Source: JAVBLY01 sp031553035
GTDB taxonomy: Bacteria > Bacillota > Clostridia > Peptostreptococcales > Anaerovoracaceae
DNA length: 64,000 nucleotides
Assembly (NCBI GenBank): GCA_031553035.1
Contig: JAVBLY010000008.1
Coordinates: forward strand, 170,757-234,756
Reading direction: 5' to 3'
Shown: piece by piece, positions 43,843-52,934 of the stretch
Layout: the number at the start of each line of letters is the position of its first letter
Numbering within the stretch: the stretch's first letter is position 1
Notes under the pieces: model-generated
What the model was told of the DNA's origin: nothing
What the model saw: only the letters and a program-made list of their open reading frames with translations
The model's database searches: none
Program-made: the position numbers and the translations under genes

Positions 43843-45423
43843 TTATTTTTTCTCAAGCTGTTTTTTAAGCATTTCTTTTCGTTGTTTGATCGCCAGTGCT
43901 TTCAGTGTTTCCATTTCGTAATCGAGAGCCTGTCTTTGAGCTCTTTTGACTCTCATACTATAAACGATTCCAAGAGTCTGCACTGCTATCAGCGGAGTAA
44001 CAGATATAAACGCAATTATTCCGAATCCATTTGTAAGCAGCGAAAGCGTCGATTCCGACTGACTTGCGACAGCCTGTGCTATGCCTAGTGTAAGGGGAGT
44101 CAGAAATGCCGATGTCAGTGCTCCGCCGGTGACTCCTCCCGAGTCGAACGCCAGACCCACATATAAGTTTGATGAGAACTTCATCATTATAAGAGCTATA
44201 GCGTAAAGGGGAACCAGGAACCATAGTATATTTATTTCCGTGATGATTTTCAATATAGAAAGCACAGCAGCTACGCCAATACCTGCAGCCAGAGTCAGCC
44301 TAATGGTCATTTTCTTGATATGACCGTTGGTTATTTCCTCAAGTTGCTCGCCCAGCACTGTTACAGCCGGTTCGGATAATGTTATTGCTGCGCCCAGAAC
44401 GAATCCCACAGGGAGCAGGACCCACTGGAACCATTCCGGTCTCGCATTATCCAGAAAAACTTCGCCGATATATTTCCCCGCGAAAGCAAATCCGAAGTCT
44501 ATACCGGACAGGAATATCAGGAGCCCTAAATATACAGGTATTGCACCTATCAAAATGAGTATGAACTCTTTCTTTGGCAGTTTGATGAGAAAATATTGAA
44601 AAGGTATGAATACGAGTATAACAGGGAAGAGGGCCAGTGCGACACTTCCCATGTTTGCCCATATGATTTCAAGGAATGAACCGCTGGTTTCGGGGCTGTA
44701 TGCCTGTTCCGGCGGCACTGTTCCGCCGTTCATTGCTTTGATTATCATGCCGTATATAAAGACGGTCATGATAGGGCCTACCGATGCTATACCAATGATT
44801 CCGAAGGTGTCGTCATTAGTCTTGTGTTTTGACAGAGTGGCTGAAATACCAACCCCCAGACATAATATGAACGGGACAGAAATGTCACCGGTTGTAGCGC
44901 CGCTGCCGTCAAATGCCAGTGCCACAAACTGCTCAGGCACAAAAATAACCGTAATAAATAGTATAATGTAGAATATTGCAAATATCAGTTTGAGGCTTAT
45001 GTCTTTCATTATTCTATAAAGAGAAAATCCGACACAAACGCCGATTCCTGCTGCCATGACCCAGATGAATATAGTCTCGTTAACATCGGGAATGATCATA
45101 TGGGTCTGTCTCGCCAGTACCGAAAGAGCCGGTTCTGCAACAGTGGCAACGAATCCGAACAGGAAACCGAAAAAAATGATAAAAGCAGCTTTTCTGAGTT
45201 TTATAAGATTTTCACCGACGATTCTTCCGATAGGCAATATGCTGGTATCAAGACCGACAAGAAAGAGAGCCTGGCCTAATACCACGCCGGCGTAACCTAT
45301 GAGCAATTTTACGTAATTAAGCGGATCGTCCATGGGTGCTATGAATACACACACTATTATCATTACCGCTGCAAGCGGAAGAGATGAAAGGAATACTTCT
45401 TTTGTGACCCTAAGAGTTTTCAT
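43843..45423 (-). CDS. DUF1538 integral membrane protein (candidate transporter)
   Basis: 526 residues and about a dozen membrane segments. Two homologous halves are visible: VAEPALSVLARQ in the first and LSEPAVTVLGEQ in the second, and FDGSGATTGDIS paired with FDSGGVTGGALT. This internal duplication with repeated half-helix-like motifs is what one expects of a secondary transporter, but the family has no assigned substrate. The start has no ribosome binding site; TATAAT (minus strand, 45435-45430) lies six bases before the ATG, so the mRNA may be leaderless. The last 35 residues are a basic, probably cytoplasmic, coil. Confidence 0.8.
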   Translation of the reverse strand: MKTLRVTKEVFLSSLPLAAVMIIVCVFIAPMDDPLNYVKLLIGYAGVVLGQALFLVGLDTSILPIGRIVGENLIKLRKAAFIIFFGFLFGFVATVAEPALSVLARQTHMIIPDVNETIFIWVMAAGIGVCVGFSLYRIMKDISLKLIFAIFYIILFITVIFVPEQFVALAFDGSGATTGDISVPFILCLGVGISATLSKHKTNDDTFGIIGIASVGPIMTVFIYGMIIKAMNGGTVPPEQAYSPETSGSFLEIIWANMGSVALALFPVILVFIPFQYFLIKLPKKEFILILIGAIPVYLGLLIFLSGIDFGFAFAGKYIGEVFLDNARPEWFQWVLLPVGFVLGAAITLSEPAVTVLGEQLEEITNGHIKKMTIRLTLAAGIGVAAVLSILKIITEINILWFLVPLYAIALIMMKFSSNLYVGLAFDSGGVTGGALTSAFLTPLTLGIAQAVASQSESTLSLLTNGFGIIAFISVTPLIAVQTLGIVYSMRVKRAQRQALDYEMETLKALAIKQRKEMLKKQLEKK

Positions 45424-45451
45424 AGGAAAATTATATCATAGAATTTGGCAT

Positions 45452-45483
45452 AAAAAAAAGCCGGGAGACACTTTCCGGCTTTC
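45452..45483 (-). terminator. Terminator of rpsT
   Basis: On the minus strand AAAGCCGG pairs with CCGGCTTT around a ten-base loop, followed by eight T. Confidence 0.88.
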
Positions 45484-45535
45484 TAAATGTATTTAACTTA
45501 TACATTATGCGATTTGCTTCTTGTGGACGGGTGAG

Positions 45536-46075
45536 TTAGTCTTCCTTTTTGTCTTCTGTTTCTTCAGCTTTATCGGCCTCTTCAGCAGATTCTTTTTTGG
45601 TAGACTTTTTCTTTGGAGCAGCTTTTTTCTTTGGCTTAGCTTCTTCCTTAGGTTCCTCAGGTGTCGCTTCAGCTTCTTTTTCGTCAGCTTTGGCGTCTTC
45701 TTTAGGCTCCTCGGTCTTTGGCTCTTCCTTAGGCTCCTCGGCTTTTTTAGCTTTGGAAGCGGCAGGTTTCTTAGCCGCAGGCTTAGCTGCTTTTTCGGTA
45801 AGCGCTTCGATACCGAACTCTTTAGTGAATCTCTTTGTCAGTCTTGAAACTTTTCTTGAAGCTGTGTTCAGATGAAGTGTGCCTTTTGAAACTGCCTGCA
45901 TCAGCTTTTTTTCAGCCTTTGCCAGAAGTTCACGGGCTTCTTCCTTTTCGCCTGCTTCAATTGCTGCGTCGAACTGTTTAAGGATATCCTTAAGTCTAGC
46001 CTTAATTCTCTTGTTCTTGGCAGTTTTGTTCTCGATAACACGGATTCTCTTCTTTGATGATTTTATATTTGCCAT
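45536..46075 (-). CDS. rpsT: 30S ribosomal protein S20 with long charged C-terminal tail
   Basis: 179 residues, about twice the normal 85-90. Residues 1 to about 86 are ordinary S20 (MANIKSSKKRIRVIENKTAKNKRIKARLK ... KGTLHLNTASRKVSRL). The remainder is a low-complexity Lys/Glu/Ala/Pro tail (KKAEEPKEEPKTEEPKED and similar) with no hydrophobic core. The frame stays open and ends just before a strong terminator, so it is not a fusion artefact. ATG 46075 begins the conserved MANIKSS; an upstream ATG at 46096 gives only seven extra residues. Confidence 0.93.
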   Translation of the reverse strand: MANIKSSKKRIRVIENKTAKNKRIKARLKDILKQFDAAIEAGEKEEARELLAKAEKKLMQAVSKGTLHLNTASRKVSRLTKRFTKEFGIEALTEKAAKPAAKKPAASKAKKAEEPKEEPKTEEPKEDAKADEKEAEATPEEPKEEAKPKKKAAPKKKSTKKESAEEADKAEETEDKKED

Positions 46076-46128
46076 TTGTTCACCCACTTTCTGCAAATAT
46101 TCGCAACTACCAATATACTATATGGATG

Positions 46129-46158
46129 TTGGAATTGCAAGGACTTTTATGGTATAAT
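46129..46158 (+). promoter_or_regulatory. Promoter of lepA
   Basis: TTGGAA (46129-46134), 18-base spacer, TATAAT (46153-46158), 42 bases ahead of the ATG. Confidence 0.55.
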
Positions 46159-46199
46159 GTCTCTCGGACTTTATAAATAGGAGGACATAGATAAAAAAT

Positions 46200-48011
46200 A
46201 TGACAAAAGACCAGAAATACATAAGGAATTTTTCAATAATAGCCCATATCGACCACGGCAAATCCACACTTGCCGATCGGATAATCGAGAATACCGGACT
46301 GGTTGCCCACAGAGATATGAAGGAGCAGTATCTGGACAATATGGATCTGGAGCGGGAGAGGGGAATCACCATCAAGCTCCAGACCACCAGACTTTCCTAT
46401 AAAGCCAGCGACGGCAACGAATATATACTTAATCTCATCGACACGCCGGGGCATGTGGACTTTACATATGAAGTGTCAAGAAGTCTGGCGGCCTGTGAGG
46501 GAGCACTTCTGGTAGTTGACGCAACCCAGGGAGTTGAAGCCCAGACGCTTGCCAACGTGTATCTGGCATTGAACGAGGATCTGGAGATACTGCCTGTACT
46601 TAATAAAATCGATCTGGCCAGCGCTGATCCTGAAGAATCCAGAGCTGAGATAGAAGAGCTTATAGGCATAGATGCGTCTAATGCGCCGGAAATTTCCGCA
46701 AAAGAAGGTATCGGCATTGATGAAGTTCTTGAGGACATAGTAAAAAATGTGCCGGCTCCGGACGGTGACCCCAAAGGCAAGCTGAAAGCGCTGATCTTCG
46801 ATTCATATTACGATAACTTCAGAGGCGTTGTAATTTATACAAGAATATTCAACGGCAAAGTCAGAACCGGAGATACCATACGTCTCATGAACTCAAAGAA
46901 GAACTACGAGGTCACCGAAGTAGGGGTATATTCTCCCGGACCGGTGGAAACAGGCGAACTAAGCGCCGGAGAAGTTGGCTTTATCTGCGCAAGCATCAAG
47001 CAGGTAGCGGATGCCAGAGTGGGTGATACCATCACTCTCAAAGACGATCCCACTGACGAGGCACTTCCCGGATACAAGAAGGCTCAACCTATGGTTTACT
47101 GCGGAATTTACCCGGCCGAAGGCGAAAAATATGAATATGTAAAGGATGCACTGGAAAAACTTCAGGTAAACGATGCTGCTTTTCACTTCGAACCGGAAAC
47201 GTCTACAGCCCTTGGATTCGGGTTCAGGTGCGGTTTTCTCGGGCTGCTTCACATGGAGATCATAGTAGAGCGGCTTGAGAGGGAATTTGATCTGGCTGTT
47301 ATCACAACATCTCCCAGCGTCATATATAAGGTAATAATGAATGATGGAAAGGTAGAAATGATCCAGAATCCGTCAAACATGCCTGATCCTGTGCTCATAG
47401 ACCACATTGAAGAACCTATAGTCAAAGCGGATATTATCATACCGAAAGAATATGTCGGCAGCATCATGGAGCTTTGTCAGGATCGAAGAGGTACCATGCT
47501 CCATATGGAATATATAACTGAGATCAGAGTTCTGCTCCACTACGAGATGCCTCTCAATGAAGTCATATACGACTTTTTCGATGCCCTTAAGTCAAAGACA
47601 AGAGGATACGGCTCACTGGATTACGAATTCATAAGATACGAAACTTCCAAGATTGTCAAGATGGACGTTCTCATGAACAAGGAAATCGTCGATGCATTTT
47701 CCATGATGGTCCATGAGTCTAAAGCGGCTTCAAGAGGGAAGTTCGTCTGCGGCAAACTAAAGGATATCATTCCCAGACACCAGTTCGAGATACCCATTCA
47801 GGCGGCAATCGGCCAGAAAGTCATAGCAAGAGAAACTGTCAGGGCTGTCCGAAAGGATGTAACAGCCAAGTGTTACGGCGGTGACATATCGAGAAAGAAA
47901 AAGCTGCTCCAGAAACAGAAGGAAGGTAAGAAGAGGATGCGCCAGTTCGGCTCTGTGGAAGTCCCGCAGGAAGCGTTTACCGCAGTCCTCAAGTACGATG
48001 ACAACAAATAA
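46200..48011 (+). CDS. lepA: Elongation factor 4
   Basis: 603 residues, standard. GTPase motifs AHIDHGKSTL, RGITIK, DTPGHVDF, NKIDL; EF-4-specific C-terminal domain ends CYGGDISRKKKLLQKQKEGKKRM. Ribosomal back-translocase/assembly GTPase. The stop lies 14 bases inside the hemW frame. Confidence 0.98.
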   Translation: MTKDQKYIRNFSIIAHIDHGKSTLADRIIENTGLVAHRDMKEQYLDNMDLERERGITIKLQTTRLSYKASDGNEYILNLIDTPGHVDFTYEVSRSLAACEGALLVVDATQGVEAQTLANVYLALNEDLEILPVLNKIDLASADPEESRAEIEELIGIDASNAPEISAKEGIGIDEVLEDIVKNVPAPDGDPKGKLKALIFDSYYDNFRGVVIYTRIFNGKVRTGDTIRLMNSKKNYEVTEVGVYSPGPVETGELSAGEVGFICASIKQVADARVGDTITLKDDPTDEALPGYKKAQPMVYCGIYPAEGEKYEYVKDALEKLQVNDAAFHFEPETSTALGFGFRCGFLGLLHMEIIVERLEREFDLAVITTSPSVIYKVIMNDGKVEMIQNPSNMPDPVLIDHIEEPIVKADIIIPKEYVGSIMELCQDRRGTMLHMEYITEIRVLLHYEMPLNEVIYDFFDALKSKTRGYGSLDYEFIRYETSKIVKMDVLMNKEIVDAFSMMVHESKAASRGKFVCGKLKDIIPRHQFEIPIQAAIGQKVIARETVRAVRKDVTAKCYGGDISRKKKLLQKQKEGKKRMRQFGSVEVPQEAFTAVLKYDDNK

Positions 48012-49140
48012 CCTTGGAATCTATATACATATACCATACTGCATGAAAAAATGCAGATATTGTGATTTTTTGTCTTATACGACTCATAATCTTGAGGCTC
48101 GTGCTTATTATACCGTTAAAGTCCTTGAGGAAATCATCAGTAAAAGTGTAGTTTACAATAATAAATATACGGTAGACTCTATTTTTATAGGCGGTGGAAC
48201 ACCTTCTCTTCTTGAAACCGAGTATTTGGAAGAGATCCTGGATGCAGTTTTCTCCAGATTCCGTATGTCAAAAGATACGGAAATCACCATAGAATCAAAT
48301 CCGGGGACTCTTGATCCCTGTAAACTCCGTGATTATGTCGGTCTTGGGATCAACAGGCTGAGCATGGGTGTCCAGTCCCTTAATAATGATATACTTAAAT
48401 ATCTGGGCAGGATCCACAGTGCCGAAGTGGCTGTAAAAAATTATGAGGATGCTCGTATTGCCGGATTTGAGAATATCAATCTTGATATGATGTTCGGCAT
48501 ACCCGGCCAGTCAGAAAAGATTTGGAATGAGGATTTTGCCAGGATAATAGATTTAAGACCGGAGCATATAAGCTTCTACAGCCTTCAGGTGGAGGAAGGC
48601 ACCCCTGTTTTTGCTGATGTAATGGACGGGCGTGTAGAAGAAATTGATACTGTCATTGACAGAAGGATGTATCACCATGCCATCAATCAGCTGGAATCAG
48701 CAGGTTACGAGCATTATGAAATCTCAAATGCCGCTCTTCCCGGCTTCGAATCAAGACATAATATGAAATACTGGTCTATGAAGGACTATCTTGGCGTAGG
48801 ATTGGGAGCCCATTCATTTATGGGTGGAAAGCGGTTCTGCAATACCGAAATCCTTAAGGATTATTTGAGCACAGACCGGGCAGTTGGCGTAAGCGCAACT
48901 GAGCAGGAGATATCCGGGTCGGATCACATGTCGGAATACATTTTTCTAGGACTGAGAAGAACTCAAGGCATCAATCTTGATGATTTTGAGAAGCAGTACG
49001 GCAAAAAATTCCTTGATCTATATCAACATGAGACGGAGGACCTGATTGGCAGAGGACTTCTTGAGATAAAAGACGGGAATCTTAAACTGACAGTGCTTGG
49101 GCTGGATCTTTCTGATCGGGTCTTTAGGGAGTATGTCTAA
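47998..49140 (+). CDS. hemW: Heme chaperone HemW (coproporphyrinogen oxidase-like radical SAM protein)
   Basis: 380 residues. Radical-SAM motif C15xxxC19xxC22 in YCMKKCRYCDF, then GGGTPSLL and the FGIPGQ motif. Only the cluster cysteines are present, without the extra residues of true HemN, so HemW is the better name. Start chosen at 47998, overlapping the lepA end by 14 bases, because the family begins with LGIYIHIPYC. Confidence 0.92.
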   Translation: MTTNNLGIYIHIPYCMKKCRYCDFLSYTTHNLEARAYYTVKVLEEIISKSVVYNNKYTVDSIFIGGGTPSLLETEYLEEILDAVFSRFRMSKDTEITIESNPGTLDPCKLRDYVGLGINRLSMGVQSLNNDILKYLGRIHSAEVAVKNYEDARIAGFENINLDMMFGIPGQSEKIWNEDFARIIDLRPEHISFYSLQVEEGTPVFADVMDGRVEEIDTVIDRRMYHHAINQLESAGYEHYEISNAALPGFESRHNMKYWSMKDYLGVGLGAHSFMGGKRFCNTEILKDYLSTDRAVGVSATEQEISGSDHMSEYIFLGLRRTQGINLDDFEKQYGKKFLDLYQHETEDLIGRGLLEIKDGNLKLTVLGLDLSDRVFREYV

Positions 49141-49186
49141 ATTATAATGACGTAACAAGAAAATATGGATATTTGGGCATAGAATC

Positions 49187-49286
49187 GAGATAATGTGAGT
49201 TAATCCCCATACTATCTCAAATTTGTGACACGAATATTGCGAAATCACCGCTTTTCCCCACATTATCTCAAATTCGTGGCAGAAAT
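49187..49286. repeat. Intergenic repeat: two direct copies plus one inverted partial copy
   Basis: Two 31-base copies (49205-49235 and 49256-49286, 25 of 31 bases identical) share TATCTCAAATT. An inverted partial copy GAGATAATGTG (49187-49197) is perfectly complementary to CACATTATCTC (49259-49269). Lies between hemW and the toxin-antitoxin pair. Confidence 0.65.
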
Positions 49287-49355
49287 CCTCAAAAAACCTG
49301 TTTATGAACTGCCCCTCGTTGGTAAAGAATCAATACGCTAAATGAATACAAAAAG

Positions 49356-49412
49356 TTGTATTAAGAAATGTTATAGTGTATAATTATATCAAACAAAGGA
49401 TATAATTATATC
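49356..49412 (+). promoter_or_regulatory. Promoter and operator of the toxin-antitoxin operon
   Basis: TTGTAT (49356-49361), 17-base spacer, TATAAT (49379-49384). TATAATTATATC occurs at 49379-49390 and again at 49401-49412. The second copy is part of the perfect palindrome GATATAATTATATC (49399-49412). The -10 box is inside the first copy, as expected for autorepression by the antitoxin. Confidence 0.72.
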
Positions 49413-49437
49413 GCATAATTGATACGAGGTGAAGTAA

Positions 49438-49704
49438 ATGATTATTAAGGCATCAGCATCACTTAGAAATGAATACGGAAGTATTTCTAACCTTGCTCGT
49501 GAATCCGGTGAGCCTATTTATGTAACAAAAAATGGTGAAGGCGATGGAGTTTTCATGAGTATAGAGGCATTTGAACAGAGAGAGCAGATTTTAGAACTGC
49601 GTGCCAAAGTATTGCAGGCTGAAGAAGAGCGTTTAAGCGGTGCAAAGACAATGAGTATTTCAGAGGCGCGCAAAGAATTAATAAAACGAGCCGATGAAGC
49701 ATAA
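49438..49704 (+). CDS. Type II antitoxin, Phd/YefM family
   Basis: 88 residues. N-terminal Phd/YefM-like DNA-binding part (SASLRNEYGSISNLARESGEPIYVTKNGEGDGVFMSIEAFEQRE), then a charged C-terminal helix that should wrap the toxin. AGGTG precedes the ATG. Overlaps the toxin gene by 11 bases. Confidence 0.88.
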   Translation: MIIKASASLRNEYGSISNLARESGEPIYVTKNGEGDGVFMSIEAFEQREQILELRAKVLQAEEERLSGAKTMSISEARKELIKRADEA

Positions 49705-49999
49705 AGTCGAAATACTTCCTACTGCATGGGAGGATCTTAAAAAAATTGAAGATTATCATTTGATTCAGTTTGATTCAGATTCTGCCAAGAAGGTTATAAA
49801 CAGTATTCTTGATAACATTATGCACTTGGAAGATCATCCTTATTATGGATCTCAAACACCTGATAAATGGCTTAATAATCAGGGATATAGGATGGTTATT
49901 TGCAAAAAACATGTATCGATATACAAAAAATACGACACTATTATATACATTTATCACATTGCAGATACGCAAACTGATTATACAAAACTATTTCTATAA
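49694..49999 (+). CDS. Type II toxin, RelE/ParE family
   Basis: 101 residues. ILPTAWEDLKKIEDYHLIQ, a central EDHPYYG, YRMVICKKHVSIYK and the terminal IYHIADTQTDYTKLF match the RelE/ParE fold. Whether it cleaves mRNA or poisons gyrase cannot be decided. The overlapping start means antitoxin is made first. Confidence 0.87.
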   Translation: MKHKVEILPTAWEDLKKIEDYHLIQFDSDSAKKVINSILDNIMHLEDHPYYGSQTPDKWLNNQGYRMVICKKHVSIYKKYDTIIYIYHIADTQTDYTKLFL

Positions 50000-50011
50000 A
50001 GAGGTTATCTA

Positions 50012-50227
50012 GTGAAATCAGACTATATATTCAATTATTGCGACATATGCAATAAAAATGAGGGTGAAATCAAATTATCGGACGGATGGATCTGCAGGAA
50101 TTGTAAAAACAGTATTAAAACTTATTCGGCTGAATATAACAGTATAATCAAAATTGCGGAAGATGTTCTAAATCTGCTTAGTGAAATAGTGGAAAGAAAA
50201 TCAACTCAAGGCAGGAGGGAGATATGA
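50012..50227 (+). CDS. Small zinc-ribbon protein
   Basis: 71 residues. Cysteines C10, C13, C28 and C31 form a CxxC-x14-CxxC ribbon (CDICNKNEG ... GWICRNC), followed by a helical tail. GTG start with GAGG upstream. Ends in an ATGA overlap with glpK, so translation of the two is linked. No family name recognised; could be an adaptor or nucleic-acid-binding protein. Confidence 0.65.
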   Translation: MKSDYIFNYCDICNKNEGEIKLSDGWICRNCKNSIKTYSAEYNSIIKIAEDVLNLLSEIVERKSTQGRREI

Positions 50228-51717
50228 AAAAATACATAATGGCTCTGGATCAGGGGACAACAAGCTCCAGATGCATAATCTTTGATAAAAAGGGCAATCA
50301 GATAAGCACTGCCCAGAAAGAATTCAGGCAGTATTTCCCCCGGGACGGCTGGGTGGAACATGATCCCATGGAGATCTGGTCAACACAGATCGGTATGGCT
50401 CAGGAAGCTATGCTCAAAGTCGGACTGAACTACAATAATATCGATGCCATCGGCATAACCAACCAGAGAGAAACTACTATTGTATGGGACAAAAACACAG
50501 GCGAACCTGTGTATAACGCCATAGTCTGGCAATGCAGAAGGACGGCGCCCATGGCCGATGAACTTATAGAAAAAGGATATGCCGACATGGTCCGGGACAA
50601 AACCGGTCTAAGAATAGACGCATATTTTTCCGCTACAAAGATAAAGTGGATTCTGGACAATGTGGACGGCGCAAGAGAAAGAGCGGAAAAAGGTGAGCTC
50701 TTATTCGGAACAGTTGAGACATGGCTCATATGGAATCTTACCGGCGGCAGGATACATGTTACTGATTATTCAAATGCTGCAAGAACGATGCTCTTTAATA
50801 TAAATGAACTGAAATGGGACGATGATATCCTGAAGATCCTGGACATCCCAAAGAATATCCTGCCAAAGCCTGTTGAAAGCAGCGGGATTTACGGCGAATC
50901 CGATACCAGTGTTCTGGGGGGACCCATAAGAATAGGCGGTGCAGCAGGAGACCAGCAGTCGGCACTTTTCGGTCAGACGGCTTATTCAAAAGGAGATGTG
51001 AAAAATACATACGGCACAGGGTGTTTTCTTCTTATGAACACCGGTGATAAGCCTGTCAAGTCGAACAACGGGCTCCTTACCACCATCGCATGGGGAGTTG
51101 ACGGCAAAGTCGAATATGCCCTGGAAGGTTCTGTATTCGTTGCGGGAGCTGCGATACAGTGGCTGAGAGATGAGGTAAAACTTGTAGATGAATCGCCGGA
51201 TACAGAATGGTATGCCTCAAGAGTGGATGATACAGGCGGGGTTTATCTTGTCCCTGCATTTGTCGGTCTTGGAGCTCCTTACTGGGATCCGTATGCCAGA
51301 GGCTGCATAGTCGGGCTTACAAGAGGCTCCAATAAATATCATATTATTAGAGCGACACTTGAGTCACTGGCATATCAGTCATACGAGCTGATTGCAGCAA
51401 TGGAAAAGGATTCCGGAATAAAGATGGGAACACTTAAAGTGGACGGCGGCGCTTCCGATAACAATTTTCTCATGCAGTTTCAGTCAGATATACTGAATAA
51501 GCCTGTAATGAAACCTCAGTGCATAGAAACGACAGCTCTGGGCGCAGCATATCTTGCCGGGCTGGCAGTTGGGTACTGGAAAAACAGAGATGAGATAATA
51601 AGTAACTGGCAGCTGGAAAAACAGTTTGATCCGGATATGGACGACGACAAGAGAAAAAAACTTCTTAAAGGCTGGGAAAAGGCTGTCCGGTGCTCTAAAG
51701 GATGGGCGAAGGAATAA
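50224..51717 (+). CDS. glpK: Glycerol kinase
   Basis: 497 residues, typical FGGY kinase. MALDQGTTSSRCIIFD binds phosphate, WQCRRTAP and GAAGDQQSALFGQ line the substrate site, and KVDGGASDNNFLMQFQSD is the second FGGY signature. No glpF or glpD lies alongside. GGAGGGAGAT precedes the ATG. Confidence 0.97.
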   Translation: MKKYIMALDQGTTSSRCIIFDKKGNQISTAQKEFRQYFPRDGWVEHDPMEIWSTQIGMAQEAMLKVGLNYNNIDAIGITNQRETTIVWDKNTGEPVYNAIVWQCRRTAPMADELIEKGYADMVRDKTGLRIDAYFSATKIKWILDNVDGARERAEKGELLFGTVETWLIWNLTGGRIHVTDYSNAARTMLFNINELKWDDDILKILDIPKNILPKPVESSGIYGESDTSVLGGPIRIGGAAGDQQSALFGQTAYSKGDVKNTYGTGCFLLMNTGDKPVKSNNGLLTTIAWGVDGKVEYALEGSVFVAGAAIQWLRDEVKLVDESPDTEWYASRVDDTGGVYLVPAFVGLGAPYWDPYARGCIVGLTRGSNKYHIIRATLESLAYQSYELIAAMEKDSGIKMGTLKVDGGASDNNFLMQFQSDILNKPVMKPQCIETTALGAAYLAGLAVGYWKNRDEIISNWQLEKQFDPDMDDDKRKKLLKGWEKAVRCSKGWAKE

Positions 51718-51797
51718 TTTTTTATACTGTTTAGCCCAAAACATACAGGGTATAAATATATTACAGCCTCAGATATAAGAAAAATATCATAACACTG

Positions 51798-51826
51798 TTG
51801 ACAATAATCGTTGGCAGTGTTAAATT
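51798..51826 (+). promoter_or_regulatory. Promoter of the hrcA operon
   Basis: TTGACA (51798-51803), 17-base spacer, TAAATT (51821-51826), immediately upstream of the CIRCE element. Confidence 0.75.
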
Positions 51827-51837
51827 TAAAAGTAGTG

Positions 51838-51864
51838 TTAGCACTCACAAGAAGAGAGTGCTAA
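51838..51864 (+). promoter_or_regulatory. CIRCE operator (HrcA binding site)
   Basis: TTAGCACTC-N9-GAGTGCTAA, a perfect match to the consensus CIRCE inverted repeat, located at the start of transcription of hrcA. Confidence 0.97.
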
Positions 51865-51890
51865 CAACAAAAAGCTACAAAGAAAGATAT

Positions 51891-52934
51891 ATGGATTTAA
51901 GTGAGAGAAAACTGAAAATTTTGCAGGCGATTGTGTCCGACTTCGTGAGCTCCGCAGAACCGGTTGGTTCAAGGACTCTATCAAAGAAAGAGGATCTTAA
52001 TATCAGCTCTGCGACCATAAGAAACGAAATGGCCGATTTGGAAGAGATGGGCTATTTGGCACAGCCGCATACTTCGGCCGGCAGGATACCTACGGACAAG
52101 GCATACAGGCTCTATGTAAACAGGCTCATGCAGAAGTATGAACTGCCTGATGAAGAGAAGAAAATGATAGAAAGCGAACTTTCGTCCGACTTCATCGAGC
52201 TCGAGAAAACCATTAAGCACGCGTCAGAACTTCTTTCACGGATAACGAACCTTACATCGTTTGCAATGACGCCCAGACAGGATACCAACAAGATAAAGAG
52301 GATTAATTTTCTGCCTGTGGATGACTATACGGTAGTTCTCATGATTACCACCGAGAACGAAAAGATCAAGAATATGGCGCTGAAGATGACAGTGCCGGTC
52401 CCGCAGAAACATCTTGAGATTTTGTCAAAGACCATGACATACAACTATCGGGGCAAGACCATCAACGACGCTCTGACCCTGGACATAGTCAAGAGCTTCG
52501 AAAGCGACATTGAGAGCCTGAGCAGGCTTTCCACCAGCATAATGCCAAGTTTCTTAAGAACGCTTGAGGAAATGCTGGACGTGGAATTATATATGGACGG
52601 TATGGCGAACATTTTCAACATCCCCGAGTACAACAATATCGAGAGGGCAAAAGTATTTTTGGAGATGATCAACGACAAGAAGGACTTTACAGAGTTTCTT
52701 GTCAACAGGGAAGACGGTGTGATAATCACTATCGGAAGCGAGAACAGCAGCGAGATAGTGCCAGACAGCAGCCTGATAACGGCTACATACCATATAAACG
52801 GTAAGCTGGTCGGCAAACTTGGTGTCGTGGGACCCACCAGAATGAATTACGAGAAGATAACTTCAGTTATAGAATATATGACTCAGAATTTAGATAATGC
52901 ATTTAAACTGACGGAAGGAGATAAGGATGACTAA
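51891..52934 (+). CDS. hrcA: Heat-inducible transcription repressor HrcA
   Basis: 347 residues from ATG 51891. Winged-helix N-terminus (LSERKLKILQAIVSDFVSSAEPVGSRTL ... SSATIRNEMADLEEMGYL) and HrcA C-terminal domain (IGSENSSE, LVGKLGVVGPTRMNYEKI). An earlier in-frame start at 51798 would run through the promoter and CIRCE. Represses its own operon until chaperone shortage. Overlaps grpE by eight bases. Confidence 0.96.
   Translation: MDLSERKLKILQAIVSDFVSSAEPVGSRTLSKKEDLNISSATIRNEMADLEEMGYLAQPHTSAGRIPTDKAYRLYVNRLMQKYELPDEEKKMIESELSSDFIELEKTIKHASELLSRITNLTSFAMTPRQDTNKIKRINFLPVDDYTVVLMITTENEKIKNMALKMTVPVPQKHLEILSKTMTYNYRGKTINDALTLDIVKSFESDIESLSRLSTSIMPSFLRTLEEMLDVELYMDGMANIFNIPEYNNIERAKVFLEMINDKKDFTEFLVNREDGVIITIGSENSSEIVPDSSLITATYHINGKLVGKLGVVGPTRMNYEKITSVIEYMTQNLDNAFKLTEGDKDD

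Noticed and set aside
45521..45875. Plus-strand open frames opposite rpsT
   Set aside because: They are the shadow of the low-complexity Lys/Glu/Ala tail read in reverse (Ser/Phe/Leu-rich).
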